From positions 1-26,176 of the IMG/VR virus record IMGVR_UViG_3300042484_002469: DNA of 26,176 nt, one strand, 5' to 3'. Every line of letters starts with the position of its first letter. Position 1 is the first letter of the stretch. The notes beneath the pieces are model-generated. The model ran no database searches. It had not been told where the DNA came from and saw nothing but the letters and a program-made list of their open reading frames with translations. The position numbers and the translations under genes are program-made. This DNA is from a virus. Shown one piece after another: positions 1 to 6,465 of this stretch.

Positions 1-87
1 TGGCTTTAGGATTACAGCCTCTTCTTCAATTGATATAGAATCTTTTTCTTTATTTAAAATATCATCAAGTATTGATTTGTTAGCCAA
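1..87 (-). CDS. Start of an unidentified gene, cut by the left edge
   Basis: A reading frame opens with TTG at 87-85 and stays open to the window edge, giving 29 codons that begin MANKSILDDILNK and continue with an acidic stretch. The start is chosen because a good ribosome binding site (AAAGG, at 96-100) lies 8 nt upstream and no ATG or GTG is available. It sits 32 nt downstream of the Cas4-like gene and is probably the next replication or recombination gene of the same transcript. Too little is visible to name a family. Confidence 0.6.
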   Translation of the reverse strand, partial: MANKSILDDILNKEKDSISIEEEAVILKP

Positions 88-119
88 AATGAATGCCTTT
101 CGTTAAGACTAATAGTATA

Positions 120-917
120 TCAGCTGGTTGGGGCTTCTATGCCATCCCAGGCTTTCCACTTTGAACAAGGTGTATCGAATGGGCATTTCTTACAGTAGAT
201 TGTCTGACCTCTTCTAGGAGCAAAAACTTCTGTTTCGTTGATAGTATTAGCCCAATATTTTAAAGAATTAGAATCTTCTTTATCTATTTGAAAATCCGTA
301 AATTTTTGGTTAGAAGCCAATAGATCATAGTATCCAAAATGAGCTTGATTTATTTTAGCGCCAAACTTATGTTTAAAAGCTTCGTGTAGAACAGAAAAAT
401 CAACTTGATACGTATCTGCATGAGAGCTTCTAAAGTTAAAGACCCATTTATAGACATAGTATTGGTTATCTTTAGCTAAGATTAAATCAAAATTACCGTC
501 TACTTTTGTAGAATCGCCTAATGGTATTATAAATGGTTGGTCTATTGATATTGGTATGGAATCATCTTGTGAATATATATTATAAAAATTTAAAAGAGTA
601 GAGGCAGCTCGTGAAGTTAGACTTGCATTATTGCCATAGTAGCTCTCATGCTGTTCATGAATAATATCATAGGAAGTCATATCTTTTGGATACCATATTT
701 TTTCCCACCTATTCAATAGGGATGCATAAGATGGGGTGAACCCGCCTTGTTTTTTGTAAAAGAAAAAATTGATAACACTTTTAATTGTATTTTCAAATTT
801 TTGTGTAAACACATCTCTAGATGGGATAGTTTCATTTAATTTTTGCTCATGCCTATAACTGTATAGAAGAGCGCATGTTTGGAAGTCTTTAATGGACTCC
901 ACCTTTAGTTGTTTCAT
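120..917 (-). CDS. Cas4/RecB-like PD-(D/E)XK protein with Fe-S cysteines and a degenerate active site
   Basis: The 265-aa product has the layout of Cas4/AddB-type exonucleases: one cysteine near the N-terminus (C15, in a 'DFQTCALLY' context) and three near the C-terminus (C242, C245, C251, in 'YCKKCPFDTPC'), the pattern that binds a 4Fe-4S cluster. The nuclease core is recognisable around residues 138-160, with G141, D144 and K157. Family members normally read D/E-x-K at the last motif; here the acidic position is V155 (V-Y-K). The motif I histidine region (about 38-48) is also not evident. The protein may therefore bind DNA without cutting, or use another acid. The start is ATG in an ATGA overlap with the helicase stop, with GGAGA about 10 nt upstream. 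This coupling suggests joint expression with the helicase and a role in replication or recombination. Family call is good; activity is doubtful. Confidence 0.75.
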   Translation of the reverse strand: MKQLKVESIKDFQTCALLYSYRHEQKLNETIPSRDVFTQKFENTIKSVINFFFYKKQGGFTPSYASLLNRWEKIWYPKDMTSYDIIHEQHESYYGNNASLTSRAASTLLNFYNIYSQDDSIPISIDQPFIIPLGDSTKVDGNFDLILAKDNQYYVYKWVFNFRSSHADTYQVDFSVLHEAFKHKFGAKINQAHFGYYDLLASNQKFTDFQIDKEDSNSLKYWANTINETEVFAPRRGQTIYCKKCPFDTPCSKWKAWDGIEAPTS

Positions 918-2374
918 ATATCAAAATCTCCATCATCTAATAAATCATCTAGTAACGAACTTGTATCGTAGTCTTCCTCTGTTACGGGATCGTATTCTTC
1001 GTATATCTTTTTAGAGTCTACATACCTAACAAGTGGTGGGTTATAAAGAAAGCTAGAACCTGTAATTCTGTTTTTGGGTATCTGTAGTTGCATTATATTG
1101 TCGTCTTCAGAGTCATCCCCACTCAAAAGTTTTTTCTCTGTTATAAATATAGTAACAGCACACTTTTGTTGGATGGCTAGTGATCCTCCGGTATCAGACT
1201 GTTGGACTACTTCTCTTTTTTCTTTCATTCGATTAGAGTTTTCTTGTGCGGTAATAATCAGAACACAATTCATGTCTCTAGCAAGCTTCTCCAGCTTGAC
1301 CATCATCTCTTCAAACTCACCCCATCTAGGCTTACCTTTGCCACCTTTGGTGAACATTGATTGTATAGTATCAATTACTACGATGTCAGGAGTCTTGTTT
1401 GAATGCTCAATTATATCTTTGAGCCATCTCTCTAGGTCCTCAAAGTATGGAGTTTCCGGGTCATGCCTAACCATGAGTCTGTCGCCCCACTCTGCTAACT
1501 TAGCCTTAAACTTATCTATGTATTTTTGTTTCTCTTCTGGACTCCATGTATCTGCGTCTTTGTACACGTTCTTGCCAATTATCTGGGTCATAAGGACTCT
1601 TTCCCAGTGACCAGTTGCTTCTTCAAAGTTGACGTATAAAGCCGTATACCCATTGTCTACCCAGTTATTAACTAGGCACTTAGCAAAGGTGCTCTTACCC
1701 TTACCTGAAGCAGCTATTATGGCGTGAACTGCACCCTTAAAAAAACCACCTTCATCAGTATAACCCATAGCTCTATTGAGTGCCTTAAATTGAGTTGGCA
1801 CAAAGCTTGGTATGTCCAGCAAGGATTCTACTCTATCAGAAATATCTTTAGCCGTAGTTAACTTATCAAATGGGTTATAGTTTAATTGATTTTCTAGTTC
1901 TCTAATTTCAGAAGTAATTAAATTAATCCTAGATAAATCTTTTTCAGACTTACTGCCTTTTTGGTTCAGGATAAGCTGCAACTCTTGCAGGTAGTCGATC
2001 TGTTTGCGTTTATTGGCTTTATGTTTAACCAATTGGACTACAGAATCAGAGGTTGAAAGATCTAAGGACATCAACAAGTCCATCATCACTGTCACTCCAG
2101 CGTTACCACCAAGCCCCTCTTTGATGTCAGTTTCTGTTTCTAGCCAACTCTTAAATCCAATTGGATCAACTACATCTAGTTGAGTAGCGGTATGGTAGGC
2201 GAGTAGGGCTCGATAAAATTCGTGAATCCCCTTTTGCCCATGGTTAATTCCCACTATTAAAGGGTCTAACTCCTCTGAGAAATACTTTATAGCCCCCTCT
2301 TCTCTAAGAGATAGGGCAAAGATCTGATACTCTATTGGGGTATCATCAAGCTCTTCAAGATTATCGATTGTCAT
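914..2374 (-). CDS. Replicative DNA helicase, DnaB family
   Basis: The 486-aa protein has the size and two-domain plan of DnaB-type hexameric helicases, which unwind the fork 5' to 3' using NTP hydrolysis. Residues 10-110 form a helical DnaB_N-like region and 115-165 a charged helical linker. The RecA-like C-terminal domain has Walker A 'SGKGKST' (223-229), the catalytic glutamate pair E251-E252, Walker B 'IVVIDT' (331-336, D335), the sensor glutamine in 'TAQEN' (375-379) and a 'KNRITG' element (434-439) matching the K-x-R finger of DnaB. The C-terminus is very acidic (468-486). The start overlaps the preceding nuclease gene by 14 nt and the stop overlaps the next gene by 4 nt, so all three are likely co-translated. 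No primase domain is fused; a separate primase must lie outside the window or come from the host. Confidence 0.9.
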   Translation of the reverse strand: MTIDNLEELDDTPIEYQIFALSLREEGAIKYFSEELDPLIVGINHGQKGIHEFYRALLAYHTATQLDVVDPIGFKSWLETETDIKEGLGGNAGVTVMMDLLMSLDLSTSDSVVQLVKHKANKRKQIDYLQELQLILNQKGSKSEKDLSRINLITSEIRELENQLNYNPFDKLTTAKDISDRVESLLDIPSFVPTQFKALNRAMGYTDEGGFFKGAVHAIIAASGKGKSTFAKCLVNNWVDNGYTALYVNFEEATGHWERVLMTQIIGKNVYKDADTWSPEEKQKYIDKFKAKLAEWGDRLMVRHDPETPYFEDLERWLKDIIEHSNKTPDIVVIDTIQSMFTKGGKGKPRWGEFEEMMVKLEKLARDMNCVLIITAQENSNRMKEKREVVQQSDTGGSLAIQQKCAVTIFITEKKLLSGDDSEDDNIMQLQIPKNRITGSSFLYNPPLVRYVDSKKIYEEYDPVTEEDYDTSSLLDDLLDDGDFDI

Positions 2375-3059
2375 TCTTTCGCTTTTCTTTCATTGTCTTG
2401 TAAGCTTTTTTTCTTTGTTCAGAAAGTTTTTTCTTAGATTCTATATAAAAATCAGAAGAATACAATTCATTCTTAATCTTCTGTTCCTTGACATGAGGCG
2501 AATGCCTAATGGCATCTATCATTCTATCAAAAACAGATTGTTCGGTAAGTTCATCATTATAGCGGATAACAACCAGAGCTATGCCTCTTTCCTTGCATAT
2601 CTCTATTTTTCTTTTGTCTCTCTTAAGCGCTTCTTCAAACTCATACTTGGATTCAAAAAATTTAGAAGTATAATAGAAGTGTTGCCTACCGTGATACTCC
2701 GCAGCTAACTTGTAGCTTGGACAGTAAACATCTAGTCTAAGCTTGTCTTCTAGATAGAATTCATTAACTATCTTTTCGCTGGGCAATAGCTTCTTCATAA
2801 TATTAGTTAAAGCTGTTTGTCCTCTAGATACTTTTTTTCTAGATTCTTTTAACCAAGAAAGACCTAATTGATTTATCTTTTTATTAACTCTAGCTATTGG
2901 CCAGCCAACTTCTTTTGCTATTTGATTTAAGCTTAAAGAAGTTTCAAATAATAAATCAACTAAGTATTCTGTATTGTCAGATTCTTCTTCCCAATTATCT
3001 TTTTTCATTAGTTTTAGTATTTGAAAATCTACTAGTACTAACAACTCTTCCCAGGTCAA
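2361..3059 (-). CDS. HTH plus Vsr/DUF559-like PD-(D/E)XK endonuclease, possibly homing type
   Basis: The 232-aa product combines a helix-turn-helix-like segment (about 43-66, 'LSLNQIAKEVG...') with a C-terminal nuclease-like core. Visible core residues are E100, D110 in 'LRLDVY', E121 in 'EYHGRQHF' (121-128, with H127), D148 and K150, and R166 in the strand 'ALVVIRYND'. This order (D, E-x-x-G-x-Q-H, D-x-x-K, hydrophobic strand) is typical of Vsr/DUF559-type endonucleases, and a DNA-binding HTH is common in free-standing homing endonucleases. The C-terminal 45 residues are very basic. The listed start is TTG and overlaps the upstream gene by 65 nt; no SD is well placed for it. An ATG at 3008 would cut the overlap to 14 nt but also lacks an SD, so the start is uncertain. 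Nuclease superfamily call is fair; the biological role (homing, recombination, host DNA attack) is open. Confidence 0.65.
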   Translation of the reverse strand: MTWEELLVLVDFQILKLMKKDNWEEESDNTEYLVDLLFETSLSLNQIAKEVGWPIARVNKKINQLGLSWLKESRKKVSRGQTALTNIMKKLLPSEKIVNEFYLEDKLRLDVYCPSYKLAAEYHGRQHFYYTSKFFESKYEFEEALKRDKRKIEICKERGIALVVIRYNDELTEQSVFDRMIDAIRHSPHVKEQKIKNELYSSDFYIESKKKLSEQRKKAYKTMKEKRKNDNR

Positions 3060-3654
3060 GTATCGACATATTTAATGTCTCCCAAATCTTAGGGGCTAAA
3101 GCGGTGGCTAAAAGCGGGCAATCCATAATGCAGTAATCGACTTTACCATCAAGCTCAGCTATCTGTGCATGTATGGAATCTATCTTATCAAAGTAACCAT
3201 TATATGGAACAGCTATAATCTGCTGATTGGTCCCAAATATTCCCTGTATCACTTTTTTGTCATGAAAAGTAACGATTACATTTTTTGAGTCTCTAATATA
3301 ATGATTAACAAATATGTCTACGACTTCTTTTCTAGTGTTATAGAAGTGCTCAAAAGTATTTAAAGAATAATAGTATCTATTGTTATTCAATCCTATATTA
3401 GCTAACTTACCTTTTTCTATGTCGTAGGCAATCTCTGCAGGGACTGCCTTCAGAAAATTATCATCTTCAATTGCAGCACAATTTGATATAGCTTTAACGA
3501 AATACTTTGGAAGTTTTTTTTCAGAAGAAAAATTCAAAGATGCTATAGCAGCAGGGGGTAAGTTAATGAATGCAAATTTTTCTTTTTCATCCATCTTTTT
3601 AGTTAGATCAATAATAGACTTAACTGGGTCTAGAATTATGGAGTCGTTACTCAT
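2995..3654 (-). CDS. Unknown protein, possibly GT-D/DUF1792-like glycosyltransferase
   Basis: This 219-aa protein lies directly after a family 2 glycosyltransferase, with its ATG following that gene's TAA without a gap. It has alternating alpha/beta predicted strands: 'NVIVTFHDKKVIQGIF' (125-140), 'IIAVPY' (146-151), then 'VDYCIMDCPLLATALAPK' (172-189) and 'MSILDLGRVV' (196-205). The ending, a hydrophobic strand, a small-residue turn and then 'IxDLGR', resembles the end of GT-D (DUF1792) glycosyltransferases, where the last strand reads 'xxDIGH'. That is a weak, by-eye match. The neighbourhood supports a sugar-transfer role, but I cannot point to a certain catalytic DxE motif. Its last 65 nt overlap the annotated start of the nuclease gene. 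Confidence 0.5.
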   Translation of the reverse strand: MSNDSIILDPVKSIIDLTKKMDEKEKFAFINLPPAAIASLNFSSEKKLPKYFVKAISNCAAIEDDNFLKAVPAEIAYDIEKGKLANIGLNNNRYYYSLNTFEHFYNTRKEVVDIFVNHYIRDSKNVIVTFHDKKVIQGIFGTNQQIIAVPYNGYFDKIDSIHAQIAELDGKVDYCIMDCPLLATALAPKIWETLNMSILDLGRVVSTSRFSNTKTNEKR

Positions 3655-4347
3655 TTAAATACCAAAGTTTCCCCAGTTAATTAAAACTGGATTAGGGTCT
3701 ATTATAGAATTGATGTGATCAAGTTGATGGAAAGCTCCACCATCTAGGGTGGAATATCTTTCATACTTCATAGTTTTGTCTATGTCATGAGTATAGCCTA
3801 AGTGCTGCATGATGAGGTTGGAATCTGCCCAGTAATTTCTTTGCTGCATCCACTCCCCTACATAAGTGGGTTCAGATCCACAGGCAAGGGCTCTGTTATG
3901 GAAACCTCCACCTTCTTTGAAGCGGAAAATACGAGTAGAATTATTTGGAGCCCAAAGTTTATCCACTCTATACTGTGTTTCATTCCACATATGATAGAAA
4001 CGAACATTAACTATATCAAATTGTGATTTAGCTAGAACATCTCTAGGGGCCAAATCTCCTGTATGGTATAGCATCTCATCACAGTCTATTGCTATCACCC
4101 AGTCACCAGGCTTTGCAAACTTCTCTAGGTTACCCCAAGCTCTAGCTCTTAATTGACCCTCGTGCTTAGAAAAAAGCGACTCTTCATTAATGAAGACTTC
4201 AGCATACTTAGATGCAATTTCTGGGGTATTATCTGTAGAACAGTCATCGGTAAATATAATTTTATCTACCTGTTCTGATAGTCTCTGTAGGACTGGCTCT
4301 AAAAATCTAGAGCTTTCATTCTTGCCTACCATTTGTGCATAAATCAT
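3655..4347 (-). CDS. Family 2-type glycosyltransferase
   Basis: The 230-aa product has a GT-A fold signature: an N-terminal strand with 'QMVGKNES' (5-12), the nucleotide-binding acidic cluster 'TDDCSTDNT' (33-41), and a metal-binding DxD as D88-C-D90 in 'WVIAIDCDEML'. A histidine-rich C-terminal half (around 154-205) probably forms the acceptor site. Such enzymes move a sugar from a nucleotide-sugar to an acceptor; neither sugar nor acceptor can be read from the sequence. There are no membrane segments, so it should act in the cytoplasm. It lies just downstream of the hairpin at 4369-4400, so its expression may depend on read-through or on an unseen promoter. It is the first of two adjacent genes with zero spacing. 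Confidence 0.85.
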   Translation of the reverse strand: MIYAQMVGKNESSRFLEPVLQRLSEQVDKIIFTDDCSTDNTPEIASKYAEVFINEESLFSKHEGQLRARAWGNLEKFAKPGDWVIAIDCDEMLYHTGDLAPRDVLAKSQFDIVNVRFYHMWNETQYRVDKLWAPNNSTRIFRFKEGGGFHNRALACGSEPTYVGEWMQQRNYWADSNLIMQHLGYTHDIDKTMKYERYSTLDGGAFHQLDHINSIIDPNPVLINWGNFGI

Positions 4348-4368
4348 ATGTATTCCAGTCTAAGGTTA

Positions 4369-4400
4369 AATGGAGGGCCACATTAAAGCAGCCCTCCATT
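4369..4400 (-). terminator. Hairpin after the 60-aa gene, terminator or attenuator
   Basis: A perfect 10-bp inverted repeat (4369-4378 with 4391-4400, AATGGAGGGC and its complement) encloses a 12-nt loop just 16 nt beyond the stop of the 60-aa gene. The stem has six G-C pairs. The following minus-strand bases are only moderately T-rich, so termination may be partial, or the hairpin may protect or process the mRNA. It lies upstream of the glycosyltransferase gene starting at 4347. Confidence 0.65.
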
Positions 4401-4415
4401 ATACCAATATTATAA

Positions 4416-4598
4416 TTAGGCTATTGTCTGCTCGCGAGCTTCAATTGCAGAAATGCGCTCGATCTCAACATCCTTGAACAAAACTTCACCAGTAACTCCA
4501 CGACGACCCATGGCAAGCTTCTGAGCATCTGTTTTACTATTAGCCTTGACGACTGAAGTTGTTGTTACAGTAAAATATTTAAATTTATTGTCTGACAT
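4416..4598 (-). CDS. Small unknown protein, separately transcribed
   Basis: A 60-aa soluble, charged protein beginning MSDNKFKYFTVTTTSVVKA, with a beta-rich first half and a helical, glutamate/arginine-rich C-terminus ('VEIERISAIEAREQ', 44-57). I do not recognise the family. It is one of the best-equipped genes in the window: AAAGGA lies 5-6 nt before the ATG, a good extended -10 promoter lies about 50 nt upstream, and a hairpin follows the stop. Its codons are richer in G and C than those of its neighbours (ACA/ACC, GGC, CGC, GAG used), as also seen in the RNR and the repeat protein. This suggests high expression as a small accessory or host-takeover protein; the function itself is unknown. 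Confidence 0.75.
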   Translation of the reverse strand: MSDNKFKYFTVTTTSVVKANSKTDAQKLAMGRRGVTGEVLFKDVEIERISAIEAREQTIA

Positions 4599-4644
4599 TG
4601 TTTTCCTTTAGATTGTAGCTTTCGCTATTTAATATAAGAATATA

Positions 4645-4673
4645 ATTATAACACCCAGTAGCTCAATAAGCAA
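4645..4673 (-). promoter_or_regulatory. Sigma70-like promoter of the 60-aa gene
   Basis: Reading the minus strand, TTGCTT (4673-4668) is followed after exactly 17 nt by TATAAT (4650-4645), preceded by TGT to form an extended -10 (TGN-TATAAT). It lies in one of the few real intergenic gaps and about 47 nt before the ATG of the 60-aa gene. AT-rich DNA yields chance TATAAT matches, but correct spacing, the TGN element and the location together make this the best promoter in the window. Confidence 0.6.
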
Positions 4674-4674
4674 C

Positions 4675-4691
4675 ATTCGATAACATCAAAT
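4675..4691. promoter_or_regulatory. Small inverted repeat upstream of the -35, possible operator
   Basis: ATTCGAT and ATCAAAT (one mismatch as an inverted repeat) flank a 3-nt centre immediately upstream of the -35 element. The position would suit an activator or repressor site, but a 7-bp imperfect dyad in AT-rich DNA can arise by chance. Confidence 0.2.
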
Positions 4692-4700
4692 AAAAAATTG

Positions 4701-5246
4701 TTAATCCTTTAAAGTATAAAAGTTTGTATAGGAATACTTTGTCCCAGAAATGATAGGTATAGTGGAGTGAACTTGAAGTGCGTCAAATAGTATAAGGCAA
4801 TTTTTTTTAGGTTTAATAGAAAAATACTTTTCTTTATTATCATTATAAAAAACTAAATCTCCACCAGAGTAATTGTCATTAAAGTAAAAAACAGAACTTA
4901 AGTAAATTGTTTTTTTCTTATTTAAAATATCTGATTCAGTTTCATAATGCCAGTCTATATGTTTTTTAATAAACTGATTCTTTATATACCTTACTATCAC
5001 CTGTCCACTACATAATTCAAATTGTTTAGGATAATGAGCTTTAATATGTTTGTCTATTTTGTCGTCTATTACTTTCATAAAATCATAGTACACAAAATTT
5101 TGATCTACAAAATAACCTCGCAGTGTTGAATTTGTTACCTCTTTTTCAAAAGGACCTAATTCAAAATCTAAATTAATAAAAGAAGACTCTATTAAATTAA
5201 GAGTATCTTCTTTTATTAAATTTTCTATTATTACTGTTGGGTACAT
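4701..5246 (-). CDS. 2-oxoglutarate/Fe(II)-dependent oxygenase, prolyl-4-hydroxylase-like
   Basis: The 181-aa protein carries the iron-binding facial triad of the 2OG-Fe(II) dioxygenase superfamily: H96-x-D98 in 'KKHIDWH' and H160 in 'LQVHST'. The jelly-roll strands lie between them ('SSVFYFN', 'GGDLVFY'). The residue that normally salt-bridges 2-oxoglutarate (arginine in most P4H-like members) is K170 in 'GTKYS'. The reaction would be oxidative hydroxylation of a substrate with release of succinate and CO2. Length and motif order fit the 2OG-FeII_Oxy_3/P4H type rather than the TET/JBP base hydroxylases, so a protein or small-molecule substrate is more likely than DNA. It lies among glycosyltransferases, and a hydroxylated residue followed by glycosylation is an attractive but unproven link. 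Codons are very AT-rich. Confidence 0.85.
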   Translation of the reverse strand: MYPTVIIENLIKEDTLNLIESSFINLDFELGPFEKEVTNSTLRGYFVDQNFVYYDFMKVIDDKIDKHIKAHYPKQFELCSGQVIVRYIKNQFIKKHIDWHYETESDILNKKKTIYLSSVFYFNDNYSGGDLVFYNDNKEKYFSIKPKKNCLILFDALQVHSTIPIISGTKYSYTNFYTLKD

Positions 5247-5257
5247 CGTATAAAATC

Positions 5258-5662
5258 TTAGTTAGCTGGATAATGAATAGATATGTATTCTATAGCATCT
5301 TCAATATTATCTACTATTTTTGTGGCCATATACTTCATGTATGGGCGATCTTTATTTTGGTTAGAACACATAACTACGATTGGCTGATCATTCATCTTTG
5401 CCCAAGCCATTTCAAAATCAGTACCTATGTAAGCTCTATCTTCTAGCATGTATTCTACTAGGAGAATGTCTGATCTCTTCTGCATAAATAGATTTTTTTG
5501 TACCTTTTCTTCTGGGGACATATCTTCCCCTTCTGGTATAGAAGTTGGGTCCAACACCTTGTACCCACGTAGGGCCAACATTAAAGTAGCTTCCTGTCTC
5601 CATCCCTTAGCATAGTCCCCGACATAATCCATCGCACCTGCTAAATATACTGTAACACTCAT
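5258..5662 (-). CDS. Nucleoside 2-deoxyribosyltransferase-like protein
   Basis: The product (134 aa from the ATG at 5662) shows the Rossmann-like pattern of the nucleoside 2-deoxyribosyltransferase superfamily: an N-terminal strand 'VTVYLAGAM' (3-11), 'WRQEATLMLALRGYKVLDPT' (21-40), an acidic strand 'SDILLVEYM' (64-72) and 'GTDFEMAWA' (80-88), where E84 matches the catalytic glutamate. Such enzymes cleave or exchange the N-glycosidic bond of deoxynucleosides or deoxynucleotides. The ATG is preferred over a TTG three codons upstream because it gives an ATGA overlap with the preceding stop. Possible jobs are nucleotide salvage or handling of modified nucleotides; the specificity cannot be read from the sequence. 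Confidence 0.75.
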   Translation of the reverse strand: MSVTVYLAGAMDYVGDYAKGWRQEATLMLALRGYKVLDPTSIPEGEDMSPEEKVQKNLFMQKRSDILLVEYMLEDRAYIGTDFEMAWAKMNDQPIVVMCSNQNKDRPYMKYMATKIVDNIEDAIEYISIHYPAN

Positions 5663-6063
5663 ACTGGCCAAAGGTATTCTAAATCTGATGGTTCGTTAAA
5701 GAACTGTGAATAATACTCATAATCTTTTCTCAAAAGGTTTGATCTGTGGGATTGATGAAAAGATTCTACCCCAAACCATGGTGGCATTACTACATCTTCT
5801 AAGTCAACTTCTTCAAGCTTCATTGTATTCTTGTAGCCTCTAGAGACCCATTCGTTGATGGTGTAATTTTGATATAGCTTTAATGCTTCTTCATAACCAG
5901 TCCACATACGAGTGACTGGATGGTTTCTCCAGCCTTTCGTAGGCGTTCTGTCGAGTAATATATTAAGAACTTGAAATGTTTCAACACGTTGTTTTCCTAA
6001 CCGTCTATAGTCTAATACTTTTACAGATAATTCCAAATCTGCATATGGTAAAAATGTTTGCAC
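5659..6063 (-). CDS. Pyr_excise/MSMEG_6728-type protein, putative pyrimidine-dimer glycosylase family
   Basis: The 134-aa product begins (M/V)QTFLPYADLELSVKVLD and carries 'RRLGKQRVE' (20-28), 'GWRNHPVTRMWTGYE' (44-58), 'PPWFG' (94-98) and 'HQSHRSNLLRKD' (103-114). This series is the signature of the MSMEG_6728 family, assigned by Pfam to pyrimidine-dimer DNA glycosylases (Pyr_excise, related to T4 endonuclease V). The start is GTG at 6063, where family similarity begins, two bases after the SNase stop. A longer in-frame extension to 6174 overlaps the SNase gene and looks like shadow sequence. If active it would begin excision repair of UV-damaged phage DNA. Known endonuclease V uses its N-terminal Thr; here residue 2 is Gln, so activity by the T4 mechanism is not assured. 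Confidence 0.8.
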   Translation of the reverse strand: MQTFLPYADLELSVKVLDYRRLGKQRVETFQVLNILLDRTPTKGWRNHPVTRMWTGYEEALKLYQNYTINEWVSRGYKNTMKLEEVDLEDVVMPPWFGVESFHQSHRSNLLRKDYEYYSQFFNEPSDLEYLWPV

Positions 6064-6065
6064 TG

Positions 6066-6464
6066 TTATGCTTTCTTGAATTCCTGAAATGTCTTGTCGC
6101 CTACGCCAAAGTATTCTCTGGCTAAGCCTGCAGTAACTATGTCTGTGTTCAAACAAGCTCCTGCTTCGTTCCATACTCTAGCAAGTATTCTTCCATATTT
6201 CTCATTTTTATCAAGAATTGTTTCTATTTTAATCTTGTGACCGGCAGTAGTGATCCACTGATCTGTAAACTCTTTAGCAGCTAAGCCCATTTTCTTTTCT
6301 TCAAGATTAGTAGTGCGACTCTCAGGAGTATTTACTCCATATAATCTCACTCTACCTTTCCTAAAGGTATCAAATCCTAAGTCAATAAGAATATCAAATG
6401 TATCTCCATCAACTATTTTTTTAACTTCTGCATTATAAATCCAAGGGTTTAATTTTTCTGTCAT
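6066..6464 (-). CDS. SNase-family (thermonuclease-like) nuclease
   Basis: The 132-aa product is a staphylococcal nuclease-type OB-fold: 'KIVDGDTFDILID' (16-28, D19 and D21 for calcium), 'RVRLYGVNTPES' (38-49, R40 and E48 matching catalytic R35 and E43), and 'EKYGRILARV' (88-97, R92 matching R87). The position of calcium ligand D40 in the reference enzyme is N45 here. No signal peptide is present, so it should act in the cytoplasm on DNA or RNA, for example in host nucleic acid breakdown or repair. The ATG at 6464 is chosen because it lies 1 nt after the upstream stop, with GAAAGA just before it; a 15-codon longer frame would overlap the upstream gene by 44 nt. It is coupled to the Pyr_excise-type gene 2 nt downstream. 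Confidence 0.85.
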   Translation of the reverse strand: MTEKLNPWIYNAEVKKIVDGDTFDILIDLGFDTFRKGRVRLYGVNTPESRTTNLEEKKMGLAAKEFTDQWITTAGHKIKIETILDKNEKYGRILARVWNEAGACLNTDIVTAGLAREYFGVGDKTFQEFKKA

Positions 6465-6465
6465 T

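Noticed and set aside
1074-1610. Open frame of 178 codons on the plus strand
   Set aside because: It lies antisense to the well-supported helicase gene, has no ribosome binding site and encodes cysteine/serine-rich sequence of no recognisable type; all plus-strand frames in the window are shadows of this kind.
6064-6174. N-terminal extension of the Pyr_excise-type protein to 6174
   Set aside because: The 37 extra residues are arginine/serine-rich shadow sequence of the SNase gene; family similarity starts at the GTG at 6063.
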